From positions 1 to 50,122 of the forward strand of contig CAVNZM010000032.1 in assembly GCA_963693365.1 (NCBI GenBank): 50,122 nt of DNA. Direction: 5' to 3'. The notes under the pieces were generated by a model. That model made no database searches and was not told where the DNA came from. It worked only from the letters and a program-made list of their open reading frames with translations. Origin of the DNA: Amoebidium appalachense. Taxonomy: Eukaryota; Ichthyosporea. Positions 33,349 to 42,571 of this stretch are shown in pieces; within the stretch, counting starts at the first letter, position 1, and every line of letters starts with the position of its first letter. Both the position numbers and the translations under genes were made by a program.

Positions 33349-34464
33349 ATGGAATCCATGGACCCCGATGTGCTCAACCAGATGCTGTCGGGAAGACCCA
33401 AAAAAATCAAGCTAGCCATTTCGCCTGATCCAGAATCGTTTAGTCCCGCGCACGCCACAATGGTCACGTCCCTCGGTGTGCTGCTCGCCGTGCTGCACGC
33501 ATGGCTCACACAGCCGAGCGGAGCGCCTCTGATCAATGTAACGTCGTCGGGCGACGGCACGGTGATGGTCCCGGGCATCGACTGGCGCGTGCTCGCGCTG
33601 CCGATGTTTGCGAATGCGTTCCGCCCCCGCCACCTACCCAACCCAACCGCAAGCATGGAGGAGTACGCAGAGAACTGGCTGAGGCTGGAACCAGACACGA
33701 CCCCCGAGGCTTTCGATGCCGCGCTCGCGGCAGCCATCGAGCGTTTGGCAGCTCCCGTGCACACAAAGGCCTTGCAGCGCCGCCGCGTCAAGGCCGAGCA
33801 CCCCGTTCCGCCGACCACGATGGCCGCGCTGAGCGTGCGCGTGGACCCGGGGTTCGACAAGGTGGCCGCGCAGTTCTCCGACCTCGTGCGCCAGAGCAAG
33901 CCGGCCGACTCCATCGAGATCACCAAGCGCGACCGCGAGATCAAGCTGCTACAGCAGTGCCTGATGGAGCTGGAGCTCGAGTACTTCCGCCTGCAGGCCG
34001 AGAACGAGCAGCTCAAGGCACAGGAGGCCGCGCTCGAGAAGAACTTCCTGCTTCCGTGGTTCAAGGCCCAGGAGGACGTGTCGCAGCGCATGGCCATGTT
34101 CGAGGCCGCCGAGCGCGACGAGTACACGCGCATGCGCAACTTCCAGCAGCAGGTATCCGTGCAGGCGTTCAACAGCAGCCTGCAGGCGCAGAACAACGCG
34201 CTGCTGGCGGCATCCGGCGCGGCCATGAACGCGCGGCCCACGGCGGACTTCGCGGCCATGCTCGCGCGCAAGCGGGAATCCCAGCTGGACGACTTCGGCG
34301 ACAGCCTCAAGCGCATGCGGGCCGACGACATGGGCATGGGCATGGGCCAGCAGCAGGCGCCCGGACCGATGCAGATGCCCGGGGTCAACCCCGACACGTA
34401 CCGCGACAACATGACCATGCGCGAGGGCGTGGCGTTCCCGTACCCGCGCACGGACGCGGCGTGA
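33349..34464 (+). CDS. hypothetical structural-type protein with coiled coil
   Basis: A 371-residue protein. An N-terminal half with hydrophobic helices (MVTSLGVLLAVLHAWL) is followed by a coiled coil (about 185-290; LELEYFRLQAENEQLKAQEAA) and a Met/Gly/Gln-rich C-terminus ending PYPRTDAA. Its high-GC, strongly biased codon use resembles that of the BRO-like gene at 40901, suggesting strong expression. It starts 2 bases after the AAA+ gene stop. A decayed copy of its 3' end is at 39440-39590. An AATAAAG signal follows the stop by about 20 bases. No family is recognised. Confidence 0.65.
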   Translation: MESMDPDVLNQMLSGRPKKIKLAISPDPESFSPAHATMVTSLGVLLAVLHAWLTQPSGAPLINVTSSGDGTVMVPGIDWRVLALPMFANAFRPRHLPNPTASMEEYAENWLRLEPDTTPEAFDAALAAAIERLAAPVHTKALQRRRVKAEHPVPPTTMAALSVRVDPGFDKVAAQFSDLVRQSKPADSIEITKRDREIKLLQQCLMELELEYFRLQAENEQLKAQEAALEKNFLLPWFKAQEDVSQRMAMFEAAERDEYTRMRNFQQQVSVQAFNSSLQAQNNALLAASGAAMNARPTADFAAMLARKRESQLDDFGDSLKRMRADDMGMGMGQQQAPGPMQMPGVNPDTYRDNMTMREGVAFPYPRTDAA

Positions 34465-34556
34465 GCAGGCTGGATGTTCAATAAAGTCTGGATTCGGCTG
34501 TTTTTTGTTTTGAGAAGCCCCGATCCATTCACAAAAATTCCGAGGCATCCACAAGC

Positions 34557-35546
34557 ATGGTGGTGTACGTGATCGACCTGTTCTGTGGCGCGGGAGGGTT
34601 CAGTGAGGGCGCGCGACAGGCGGGTGCGGTGGTGGCGGTGGCGGTCGACAGCTGGGACGTGGCGCTGGAGGTGCACCGCGCCCGCCACCCCGGGGCCGTG
34701 CACATGCTGCGCACCATAGGCGACGTGCCCGCAGAGGACTTTGCACGCGAGCTGATGGCGGCCGTGCCGGCCATGGGGGAGGGGGACTGGCTACACGTGC
34801 ACGCGAGCCCACCTTGCCAGGAGCTGTCGGAGTTGCGCCTGGGGCTGGGGCGTGTGGGTGACACGTTGCAGTTGGTAAGATACACATTGGATCTGCTCGA
34901 TTGCATGCCGTATGACAGCTTCTCAATCGAGGAGGTCAACAACCGCGGGTTGAGAGAGCTGTTCGCGGAGGAAGGCGTCCCGTACATTGTGCTGAACATG
35001 TGGGAGTATGGGGTATGCCAGACACGTAGGCGTTTATTTGCATACGACGGTTGGAACCCTCACGCTATACCCAGGTCCTCGCCCCCGACGCTACTAAACC
35101 AACTAGACCCAACCCCGCACGCTACGTGGATTACACCCGCGAGCATTTACCCAATACGAATGCAAACATGGAGGGAGACAAGGGAGTGGGACCAATGGAA
35201 AATACAAGGACCATCGACATGGAAGTTACTATCCCCAAAGAAATCCCGGGTGTTGCCGACATGGAAATCACTACCTAGCAATGCATATTTCTATACGGTC
35301 GTGCGAAGTCCATTCTACATATGGAACGAACACTTCGAATACATAAGACGGATCCAAACATCTGAATTGGAAAAACTCCAGACATTCCCACCTGGGTATG
35401 TCACGGCTCTAACAGTGTCTTCAAAAGGGAAAAAAGAAAAATTAATAGCAAATGCCGTCCCACCGGCGATGGCCCGCGGTATTATGAATACAATTTCGGC
35501 GGAGCGGGTGCGGACAGACAAAGTCAGAACAGGAAATACAAATTAA
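34557..35546 (+). CDS. cytosine-C5 DNA methyltransferase
   Basis: A 329-residue protein with motif I DLFCGAGGFSEG (7-18), motif IV SPPCQELS with the catalytic Cys87, motif VI as SIEEVNN (EEV for the usual ENV), motif VIII QTRRRLFAY and motif X NAVPPAMARGI. It should place 5-methylcytosine on DNA. No restriction endonuclease is next to it, so it may modify the viral genome, mimic host methylation or protect against host nucleases. The C-terminal 35 codons overlap the convergent SF2 helicase gene by 105 bases. Base composition falls after about 35040, where the 3' third is clearly more AT-rich than the 5' part, suggesting a mixed origin. Confidence 0.9.
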   Translation: MVVYVIDLFCGAGGFSEGARQAGAVVAVAVDSWDVALEVHRARHPGAVHMLRTIGDVPAEDFARELMAAVPAMGEGDWLHVHASPPCQELSELRLGLGRVGDTLQLVRYTLDLLDCMPYDSFSIEEVNNRGLRELFAEEGVPYIVLNMWEYGVCQTRRRLFAYDGWNPHAIPRSSPPTLLNQLDPTPHATWITPASIYPIRMQTWRETREWDQWKIQGPSTWKLLSPKKSRVLPTWKSLPSNAYFYTVVRSPFYIWNEHFEYIRRIQTSELEKLQTFPPGYVTALTVSSKGKKEKLIANAVPPAMARGIMNTISAERVRTDKVRTGNTN

Positions 35547-38500
35547 ACACAACACAAACGCGTTCCCGCCGGCGATGACAGGCCACTCGCTCTCGTTCGC
35601 AGAACCGTCGCCACCACACTGTTCGTGGAGAGGGCTGCGGGAGTTGAGATGCCACTTCCCGTCCCGCTTGACGATGACTGGCTCCCCTCCGGTCAAGTGG
35701 TAGCGCCATGTGTGCCCACGCCCACCAACAGGGACGCATGGTAATGTGCGCAGGTGGTGTGACTGGGTGATAACCGCGCCTTCGCGCGCCACGCCGCGCA
35801 CGTCGCCCCTGCCGTGGATGAACGCCGCGGCCAGCATGTGTAGCGTCAAGTCGTTCTCCCCGGATTTCGGCACGAAGTCGATCCATGGCTGGTACGCCTG
35901 CATCCACTTCTTGCCGCGCGCCGCCTGTTTGCGCCACTGGAACGTCGACATGTCCACGCCCTCTTCCAGCAGCAACGACATGGCGACAAAGTCGTCCTTG
36001 AGAAGACATTGGAAAATGCGAGCGATCTCGGGATTGGGCGCCGCACACACACCCGCGCCTGCAGCCCCGCGGCGTGCACGCTTGGCCCGCCCCGGTTGCG
36101 GCCCGACCTCTGCCGCGGCCGGGGCTGGAACTTCGTGGTCCTCCGCTGCAGCACCCCGGCGCGCGCGCGTGGCCCTTCTTCGCCGCGACCCGACCTCTGC
36201 CGCGGCTGGGGCCGGAACCGCGTCGTCCTCCGCGGCACGCCCGCCCTTGCGCCTACGGGCCTGCTGCCCCGCGGACCCCACGGTCTTGCGGTAGCAGTCG
36301 ACGATGGCGTCGCGCAGCACCGTCGGCACCGTGAACACGCCGTCCACAAGCGGCACGCCGAGTGTGGCCAAGAGCGCCTCCTGGGCCTCGAGTGTGGCCG
36401 CGACCTCCATCTTGTATTCGCCGTCGTTGCACACGCGCAGGCGCCGAGCAAGGTCGTCCGGTGTGGCGGTCCATGGACCCGCGGCCTCGTCGTTCGCACC
36501 CGCGTCCACATACCGTGCGAGCGTCCCTGTGGCATCCGCGGCCTCATCCAGACACACCAGCCCAAAGCCCACGACCAGGTGGCGGAGCGCATGCAGCTTG
36601 TCCTTGATCGTCACCACGCTGGCCGTGGGCGCGCCGTTCTTGCCCGTCGGCCGCGCGAAATAGTTCTCGGCGCGGTAGTGCCACGCTTCGCTTGGCTCAA
36701 TGGCCAGGCGCACGACCACCGTGGCGAGCAGTTTAGCCAGCGTCTTTGTGGGCGGCGGAGGCGGGGGGAGGGCGCGTGCGTCGCTGAGGTCCATGGACCG
36801 CACGTCGTCCTTCGTGACAAGCGGTCTGTCGGGGCGGATCCTCTTGACCATGTCGTAGCCAGGAAGGTCGTCACCGTACTCCTGGCGCAGGGCACCATAG
36901 GCTCTCTTGAACGTTCTCTTCTGGAGTTCTGGTCGCGACACGCAGATATCCCCCCGGTGCATCCTGTCATTGCCGTCGACCGCCTCGAGCTGCCGACACA
37001 CCGCCCCCAGACATTCGAAGTACACGGGATCGTCCGCAAGCGCTTGGCGAACGAGTTCCTCGAAGCCAACAGCCCTATCGTACAGCCTGGTGGCTTCGCC
37101 CACACGTGCCATCACCAACAGCGCGAGCTCGTGGAGCGCATGCACCGTCTCGGGCGCATAGAGTATGGGGGCTTGGGTGACCGCGGATGGGTCGGGGGCA
37201 ATGGAGCACAGCCGTCCACATATCTGCGAGGCCGCTTCGAGGTGGATCGTCCTCGAGGTGGATCCCGACCCCGACCTCATCCCTGCCAGGCAAGTGAAGC
37301 CAGCATACATGCGCGTCAGCAGGCCGCGGTGCATGTTGCGCCCGCACTTGTGGGTGGGCTTGAACGTGACCCCGCATCGGGCCATGTCACCCGCTATGAT
37401 GGCCACCTTGAACGGGCGGCCCATTTCGTCGGACCAACGCCAGAGGGCATCGAGCGGCATCCCGATGATCAGGAGGGGCTTGTGTTTGATAGTGAACGTG
37501 TAGGCCTCTCCGGTTTCGCTGTCCGAATCGTCATCGTCGCCACCGATGATCTTGCGCTCCACATACGCCCTTGCATCGTCGTCGACGCTGACACTCTCCA
37601 GCACGGCGTTCGCGGCCTCCACTAGCCACTTGTACAGGTCCACGTGTGCCCTGATTTGCAGCTTGTTGTAGCGCCACAACACAACCACGAGGCCGTCGTC
37701 GACGAAGCCGGCGATGTGCCTGAAGATGGGCTCCTGCGTGGTAAGGACCTTGGTCTTGTCGGTCATGACCAGCAGTTGCTCGCACCATGTGTCGGACTCG
37801 AGCATATCGGCAATGGCCATGTTGATGCCTTCCTCGTCAACGCGCTCGGCGGTGACGCGCTCCTTGAGCATCGCGTCCAGGCGCCCCACAACGGCCGCCA
37901 GGTACGGAATGGTCGCCTTTGCCTTAGCCGTGATTCGCCCACGTGGGTACCCCCCCTGCTCCAACACCTCGTTGACCGTCAAAAAATCATTCAGGCCAGA
38001 GACGACGACGTCGTAGAAAAGGGACTTGGCGACTGGCGCGTTGCTGAGTCGCTCAGGCGTGAACCGACGCTCGATCTCGTAGTGTGGCCGGTACACATGC
38101 CCCGGCGCCGCGTAGCCTATGTAGGTGTCCGGCACGGGCATGTCAACGATTCGCAGGGGGAATGGGCAGCTGAGCATGGCAACAGGCGTGGCCGTCACGC
38201 CCACGCACTTGAACGCGGCGCCCGCGAAGCTCTTGAAGTCTTGCTGGGGGAGGTCCCAAAACTCTCGAGCACTGTCCCACACGCGGGCAAGCGTCGGGTT
38301 AAAATAATAAAAGAGATTCTCCCAGGCGTTCGTGTCGCCGTGGCGTCCGGTGACGGTCTCGTGGATTTCGTCCAGGATCAAAGTAGCCCGAAACCGCCAA
38401 CCCCCAAGAGAATCACGCTTGAAGCCGATCCGATTGGTCGCCGCCCCCAAATACCTCACAAAGTTGGGCACCTGTGTGTCGTTTGACAGCAGTATGCGTG

Positions 38501-39116
38501 CCTCGTTCAGTACCCCCCGCACCTCGTTTGGTCGGTACTTCGGGGAGGGGGGCGTGGAGCCGATGTAGAACCGCCCGGTATATGCCTCTATCGCTTCCAC
38601 AACCCCCTCCGCGTTAACGCGGAACCATTCGGTGGGCAGGCCCCAGTCTTCGCGATGCTCGACAAGCAGCCGGGCGATGACCGTGTTGAAGGACTTTGAG
38701 AAACTCGCCTGGAACGTGGGCCCGGCAGCCACGCCCCCACGGGTCTTGATGAGAACGGCGGGGATGCACCCGTCGATGAAGTACGAGACCCAGCACAGGA
38801 GGCAGATCTCATACGTTTTGCCCACCTGGCACTTGCCGGACAGGATCGTGAACAGGGGGTCGTAAGGTTTCGCGTTGGGCAGCGGGGTGTTGCGGATTTG
38901 CGAAACCACCGACTTGACCGCGTAAATGGGTTCGACGCCGCTCCTCCGGATGGTGTAGTCGTGGTCCAGAAGCGCAATACACAGACGCGCCAAAGTGGGT
39001 ATATCCTCCTGTGTGAGGCCGCAGAATTGGTGCAGGGTCCGGTCGATCCTGCGCCCCACCAGGCGCTCCCAGTCCCGTTCGACATCCCGAGGAGCAACGT
39101 TTCCGGGGTGGCTCAT
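35442..39116 (-). CDS. large SF2 helicase
   Basis: A 1224-residue protein with helicase superfamily 2 motifs: motif I SGKCQVGKT (93-101), motif II LILDEIHE (DEIH at 249-252), motif III TATP (308-311), and in the second RecA-like domain AGDMARCGVTF and HLEAASQICGRL with the Q..GR motif VI. The second half (from about 750) is unassigned; it contains Ala/Pro/Arg linkers with near-duplicate RARRGAAAEDHEVPAPAAAEVG segments (about 970-1040) and a final domain with LPCVPVGGRGHTWRYHLTGG. The last 35 residues overlap the methyltransferase gene on the other strand. Related helicases act in viral replication, recombination or transcription; I cannot choose. Confidence 0.8.
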   Translation of the reverse strand: MSHPGNVAPRDVERDWERLVGRRIDRTLHQFCGLTQEDIPTLARLCIALLDHDYTIRRSGVEPIYAVKSVVSQIRNTPLPNAKPYDPLFTILSGKCQVGKTYEICLLCWVSYFIDGCIPAVLIKTRGGVAAGPTFQASFSKSFNTVIARLLVEHREDWGLPTEWFRVNAEGVVEAIEAYTGRFYIGSTPPSPKYRPNEVRGVLNEARILLSNDTQVPNFVRYLGAATNRIGFKRDSLGGWRFRATLILDEIHETVTGRHGDTNAWENLFYYFNPTLARVWDSAREFWDLPQQDFKSFAGAAFKCVGVTATPVAMLSCPFPLRIVDMPVPDTYIGYAAPGHVYRPHYEIERRFTPERLSNAPVAKSLFYDVVVSGLNDFLTVNEVLEQGGYPRGRITAKAKATIPYLAAVVGRLDAMLKERVTAERVDEEGINMAIADMLESDTWCEQLLVMTDKTKVLTTQEPIFRHIAGFVDDGLVVVLWRYNKLQIRAHVDLYKWLVEAANAVLESVSVDDDARAYVERKIIGGDDDDSDSETGEAYTFTIKHKPLLIIGMPLDALWRWSDEMGRPFKVAIIAGDMARCGVTFKPTHKCGRNMHRGLLTRMYAGFTCLAGMRSGSGSTSRTIHLEAASQICGRLCSIAPDPSAVTQAPILYAPETVHALHELALLVMARVGEATRLYDRAVGFEELVRQALADDPVYFECLGAVCRQLEAVDGNDRMHRGDICVSRPELQKRTFKRAYGALRQEYGDDLPGYDMVKRIRPDRPLVTKDDVRSMDLSDARALPPPPPPTKTLAKLLATVVVRLAIEPSEAWHYRAENYFARPTGKNGAPTASVVTIKDKLHALRHLVVGFGLVCLDEAADATGTLARYVDAGANDEAAGPWTATPDDLARRLRVCNDGEYKMEVAATLEAQEALLATLGVPLVDGVFTVPTVLRDAIVDCYRKTVGSAGQQARRRKGGRAAEDDAVPAPAAAEVGSRRRRATRARRGAAAEDHEVPAPAAAEVGPQPGRAKRARRGAAGAGVCAAPNPEIARIFQCLLKDDFVAMSLLLEEGVDMSTFQWRKQAARGKKWMQAYQPWIDFVPKSGENDLTLHMLAAAFIHGRGDVRGVAREGAVITQSHHLRTLPCVPVGGRGHTWRYHLTGGEPVIVKRDGKWHLNSRSPLHEQCGGDGSANESEWPVIAGGNAFVLCLICISCSDFVCPHPLRRNCIHNTAGHRRWDGICY

Positions 39117-39119
39117 TGT

Positions 39120-39440
39120 GGATCATGGATGGACAGACTGCTCGCTACTGACTGCTTGGCAAGGTTGTCGGGCTGAATACATGACTGTGAGCCGCGGTGA
39201 CGCAATCAAAACCCACCCGACTGGACCACGATGACGCAATGGCCACAAAATTGAACAAAACGAGCCAATGGTATCGGAAGGATATTATCTGCCCAATCAC
39301 ATTCGGTCGCTGAACATAAAAAAAAAGGCATGTGATTGGACTGAGCTTTTGTGTATCGCATATCTGCATCCAATAGCAATCGAGGTATTTTTGTTGTGCA
39401 TCCGACGTGCGCATCCAATGGCAATCGCCCTTACAGGGGC
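39120..39440. promoter_or_regulatory. CCAAT-rich promoter region of the helicase gene
   Basis: The gap contains spaced CCAAT/ATTGG elements (near 39238, 39265, 39293, 39336, 39371 and 39415). No clear TATA box is seen near the ATG at 39116. No gene. Confidence 0.45.
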
Positions 39441-39590
39441 GGCGGGGGCATGCCCGCGAGGCCCCCGTCGACGCAGTTAATGCCCGGAGCCACGCAGATG
39501 CCCCCGACTCAACCCCGACAGCTACCGCGACATGGTGACTCGCGGCGTGGGCGTCTTGCGCTGGCGCTCACCTGGAGGGAGCCTGCCAGT
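39440..39590 (+). pseudogene. remnant of the 3' end of the 33349-type gene
   Basis: Translation gives GGGMPARP...MPGATQMPP, then, in another frame, PRLNPDSYRDMVTRGVGV. The intact gene at 33349 ends with MQMPGVNPDTYRDNMTMREGVAF. The similarity extends over about 35 residues with one frame change, and there is no upstream remainder. So a partial copy of that gene was left here and has decayed. Confidence 0.6.
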
Positions 39591-39742
39591 CAGGGTCCTG
39601 GTAGTCTGCCCGTGTGAGGGGGGCGGCGCCACGGAATTGGCGCCGTGACTTCACGGACTGCTTTCCCATTTTGATACGTCCAGGTTGCTTGCGCCCTCTC
39701 GCCCGGCGAGCGGGCGGCGACGCAATCGAGGACTCGGGAGGG

Positions 39743-39749
39743 TATAAAG
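39743..39749 (+). promoter_or_regulatory. TATA box of the 39801 gene
   Basis: TATAAAG, 52 bases before the ATG at 39801. Confidence 0.55.
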
Positions 39750-39800
39750 AGCCATGTTGCATGCAGGGGGTGCCAGTCTGCACGATCGACCGAACCGACC

Positions 39801-40316
39801 ATGGCTTTTGAGCAGGATCTCAGACTGTTTGTCAACCGCCTCTCCCTGTTTGTGTCCAGCATGACGTTCGACTCGAACGGCGCCGGGCAGGTGGCCAGCC
39901 GGCCGCTGCAGCTGCGGGCACGGCTCGGACAGGGCGACACGATGCTCTCGGACACGATGCTGGCGCTGCAGTCGGTGGAGTCGTCCAATCGCGACGGGCT
40001 GAACCACCTGACGTTCTCGACGTGTCCACTGGAGGGGGCGGGGGATGCCGTCACCATCGACCTGGACTGGGGCAGGTCGTTCCGGCTGCGCTGGGAGCGC
40101 TGGGACACCAAGCTGTCGCTGCTGCCCCCCACCGACCCGATGGATGAGGGCATGGACGAGGGGCGGGCGGTCCCCCTGAAGGCATCGAGCCAGCGAGTCA
40201 CCCTTGTGCGGGTCGACTTCCTGAAGGACTTTGTATGGCGCGACACGGGCTGCGACGCCCTGTCGCTGGAGCTACACGAACCGGCAAAGAAAAACAGGCG
40301 GCAGCGCAGCCAATGA
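39801..40316 (+). CDS. hypothetical protein, paralogue of the 24235 gene
   Basis: A 171-residue protein sharing with the 24235 product the block ESSNRDGLNHLTFS, IDLDWGRSFRLRWERWDTKLSLLPPTDPMDE and AVPLKASS. It is more GC-rich than its sister. The C-terminus is basic (PAKKNRRQRSQ). Mostly beta and without a known fold. Both copies have a TATA box at a similar distance, so both seem expressed. Function unknown. Confidence 0.65.
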   Translation: MAFEQDLRLFVNRLSLFVSSMTFDSNGAGQVASRPLQLRARLGQGDTMLSDTMLALQSVESSNRDGLNHLTFSTCPLEGAGDAVTIDLDWGRSFRLRWERWDTKLSLLPPTDPMDEGMDEGRAVPLKASSQRVTLVRVDFLKDFVWRDTGCDALSLELHEPAKKNRRQRSQ

Positions 40317-40421
40317 TGCATGCATCGCGCAGTGCGTGCGTGTGTACAACTGCGCCTCGGCCACCCCCAAACAAACAAGATCACCCCTGCGCCCACAACT
40401 ATTATCCGTGCACACGGTAAT

Positions 40422-40810
40422 GTACGTGCCCGTTGCCCTACTTGCACAAGCCGCCGCCGCCGCCGCCAGCTACGTGACGCCCCCCCCGACGCCGGCGCCA
40501 ACCACCCCGACCCCCACTCCTCACCGTACTACCCAGATGCACACGGCTCATTGCGCAGACGGCCACCGCAGCGCCCGTGTGCTCGCAGGTGCCGGTGCCG
40601 GGGGTGGGGTGCGGGTGGCTGTGCCGCACGGTGGTGCCGCAGAATCCGTCGCTCGTGCCGTGCAACCAGTTTGTGGGCTGCAACCTCTACCGACCGGACC
40701 CCAAGACCGGCGGGGTGCTGCGGTGCAAGCGGCGCAGGGCCACGTCGATGCCGTGCGCGCCGGACTTCTGCTGCGTCAAGCCTGCTGGCATCGGTGCAGC
40801 AGGGATATAA
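40422..40810 (+). CDS. possible secreted cysteine-rich protein with a frame break
   Basis: The first frame starts at the ATG at 40422 with a signal-like MYVPVALLAQAAAAAASYV and a Pro/Thr linker. A second frame from about 40530 to 40810 gives a cysteine-rich domain (CSQVP, CGWLC, VPCNQFVGC, RCKRRR, CAPDFCC) with nine or so Cys. A run of eight C at 40480-40487 lies between them, so the two are probably one gene split by an indel. The domain would be a disulphide-rich secreted or virion protein. The family is not recognised. Confidence 0.35.
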
Positions 40811-40854
40811 ACTCTTCTCCAGTCATCGGCACCCAATGAGGATGCCACGCGCAG

Positions 40855-40862
40855 GTATTTAA
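40855..40862 (+). promoter_or_regulatory. TATA-like box of the BRO-like gene
   Basis: TATTTAAG about 40 bases before the ATG at 40901. It favours this start over the ATG at 40868. Confidence 0.45.
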
Positions 40863-40900
40863 GTGGCATGCACGGCCAATTGAGGTCAGTCTCACACAGC

Positions 40901-41851
40901 ATGGCTGGCGAGCAGGAAAAAAAAGGCGACATGTCGTTTCTTTGGAAGGAGTTCCCCCAGTTCAAGGGCACCACTGTGCGAATCGACAAGCCCAGCAAAA
41001 TGGCAAGTGTCCTTGATGTTCTGCAGCTGATCTTGGAGAGCAACGAGGCAGCCAAGAAGTCGTGGCAGCGAATCCAGTTGTCCGATGACTACAAACAACT
41101 CGAGGAAAAGATGGGGACTCTGTGTCCCCAAGTCCGGATCAATGGCACTGGCAAACTTACCCCCGTTGCCCCCTTCCGCACCCTCCTCGAGATCATCTAC
41201 CTGCTCCCCGGCAAGCGCGCTCACGATTTCCGCAAGACTTCTGCCCAGTACATGGCGCGCCTGCTCTCTGGCGATTTGCTTCTCATCGAGGAGATCGAGG
41301 CGCGCTACGACGCCAGCACCCCCGAGGAGCGTGACTTCTTCCGCAACGGCACCGACGAGACCCCCGACCGCAAGCGCCGCCGCGAGGAGCTCGAGGGCGA
41401 GCGCCGGCTGCGTCTGCGCCGCGAGGAGGCGGCCGTGCGCGACCTGGAGGCCGACGTGCGCGCCAAGGAGATCGCCAACCGCGTGAGGGAGATGGAGTCC
41501 CTTGCCGCGTACCGCGCCATGCTCGGCGACTTCGGCCTCGACAGGGACCCGCGCATGCGCATGCTGCTCAACGACACCGTGGCCAACATGCTGGTGCCCA
41601 CCGCGGACCGCCGGGCCATCGAGGCGTCGGACTCCGCGCTCGCCGACTACGTGACCGTCGGGAAGTTCCTCGTCGACCGCGGCATCACGGACAGGTCCAG
41701 CAGCGCGCTCGGCCGCCAGCTCGCGCGCGCCTGGCGCGACCAGGAGGGCGGCGAGCCCGAGGAGACGCTCAAGATGGTGCAGGGCGACATGCGGCCCGTC
41801 AAGGTGTACCCCGTGCGCTTCCTGGAGAGGCACGTGCTGGGGTGGCAGTAA
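40901..41851 (+). CDS. BRO-like protein with LPGKRA module
   Basis: A 316-residue protein. The N-terminal half has a BRO-N-like segment (FKGTTVRIDKPSKMASVLDVLQLI), then TPVAPFRTLLEIIYLLPGKRAHDFRKTSAQ, a module also present in the decayed cluster at 6818-7676. A charged coiled coil (about 155-200; KRRREELEGERRLRLRREEAA) follows, and the C-terminus ends VKVYPVRFLERHVLGWQ. A degenerate copy of that end is at 42392-42514. BRO-type proteins bind DNA and modulate transcription or replication. The extreme codon bias to C/G in the third position suggests strong expression. The BRO link is a remote pattern match. Confidence 0.6.
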   Translation: MAGEQEKKGDMSFLWKEFPQFKGTTVRIDKPSKMASVLDVLQLILESNEAAKKSWQRIQLSDDYKQLEEKMGTLCPQVRINGTGKLTPVAPFRTLLEIIYLLPGKRAHDFRKTSAQYMARLLSGDLLLIEEIEARYDASTPEERDFFRNGTDETPDRKRRREELEGERRLRLRREEAAVRDLEADVRAKEIANRVREMESLAAYRAMLGDFGLDRDPRMRMLLNDTVANMLVPTADRRAIEASDSALADYVTVGKFLVDRGITDRSSSALGRQLARAWRDQEGGEPEETLKMVQGDMRPVKVYPVRFLERHVLGWQ

Positions 41852-41911
41852 ACGGCCGCGCGCGCCGGGGTACTTAAGCAGCTCCTTGTATATTTTGTCT
41901 CCATTTACACA

Positions 41912-42325
41912 ATGGATCCTCCATGCAACACCCCGCCCAAGAAAGTCTTTGCATGCACCGACTGCGAGCGAACGTTCACCATCAAGGCGAACATGGAAAG
42001 GCACCGCGCGTTGCACTCGGGCAGTCGCCCGTACGGCTGCACCCAGCAGGGCTGCTTTGCCACGTTTGCGCGCAGCGACCACCTGAAGCTGCACGTCAGG
42101 ATGCACACCGGCGAGCGACCCTTCGTGTGCGATATTTGCAATGCCGACTTCCCGTACCCCTCAGCGCTATGGATGCACCGGCGCGGCGTCCACGAGAACA
42201 AGACATCCGTGCCGCGGGTGCGCGGTGCCCTGCGGTGCCCGTCTGAGGGGTGCGAGTGTACGTTTACCCGGTCGCCCGCGCTCAACTACCACGTCAAGAA
42301 CGCACACCCCGAGCTGGTGCAATGA
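41912..42325 (+). CDS. four-finger C2H2 zinc-finger protein
   Basis: A 137-residue protein with four C2H2 fingers: FACTDCERTF..H...H, YGCTQQGCFATF..H...H, FVCDICNADF..H....H and LRCPSEGCECTF..H....H, the second and third joined by a TGERPF linker typical of DNA-binding fingers. The CxxxxC spacing in fingers 2 and 4 resembles TFIIIA-type fingers. It is likely a sequence-specific transcription factor acting in the nucleus, viral or captured from a host. It lies between the BRO-like gene and its remnant. Confidence 0.85.
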   Translation: MDPPCNTPPKKVFACTDCERTFTIKANMERHRALHSGSRPYGCTQQGCFATFARSDHLKLHVRMHTGERPFVCDICNADFPYPSALWMHRRGVHENKTSVPRVRGALRCPSEGCECTFTRSPALNYHVKNAHPELVQ

Positions 42326-42391
42326 TATTTGTCAAACTGGTGTGTTGAAGCCGTCATCTCCAGACCCACGTACCGGAAATACCCTTAGCCG

Positions 42392-42514
42392 ACCTACCTT
42401 GTCCACCGAGCCTACAACATCGAGACGACCCAGATGGTGGTCAACGGGGACGTGCGCACGTTCAAGCTGTACCCTGTGAGCTTCCTGGAGAAGCACGTGC
42501 TGGGGTGGCATTAG
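42392..42514 (+). pseudogene. remnant of the 3' end of a BRO-like gene
   Basis: A 40-codon frame ending TFKLYPVSFLEKHVLGWH matches the last residues of the 40901 product (PVKVYPVRFLERHVLGWQ); upstream, TTQMVVNGDV matches LKMVQGDM. There is no start or upstream part. It lies 540 bases past the intact gene, with the zinc-finger gene between, so a tandem copy was probably disrupted when that gene arrived. Confidence 0.65.
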
Positions 42515-42571
42515 ATCTTTTTATTCCAAGACCGCAGTTTTGCTGTGGCCGAAAGCCTGTCCGATCGGTGA

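Noticed and set aside
34557-35546. Restriction-modification system
   Set aside because: No endonuclease domain is recognisable next to the methyltransferase; the partner on the other strand is a helicase without a nuclease motif that I can see.
40892-42106. 404-residue minus-strand frame opposite the BRO-like and zinc-finger genes
   Set aside because: The plus strand carries C2H2 fingers and the LPGKRA module. The minus frame is Ala/Val/His-rich shadow sequence running across two real genes.
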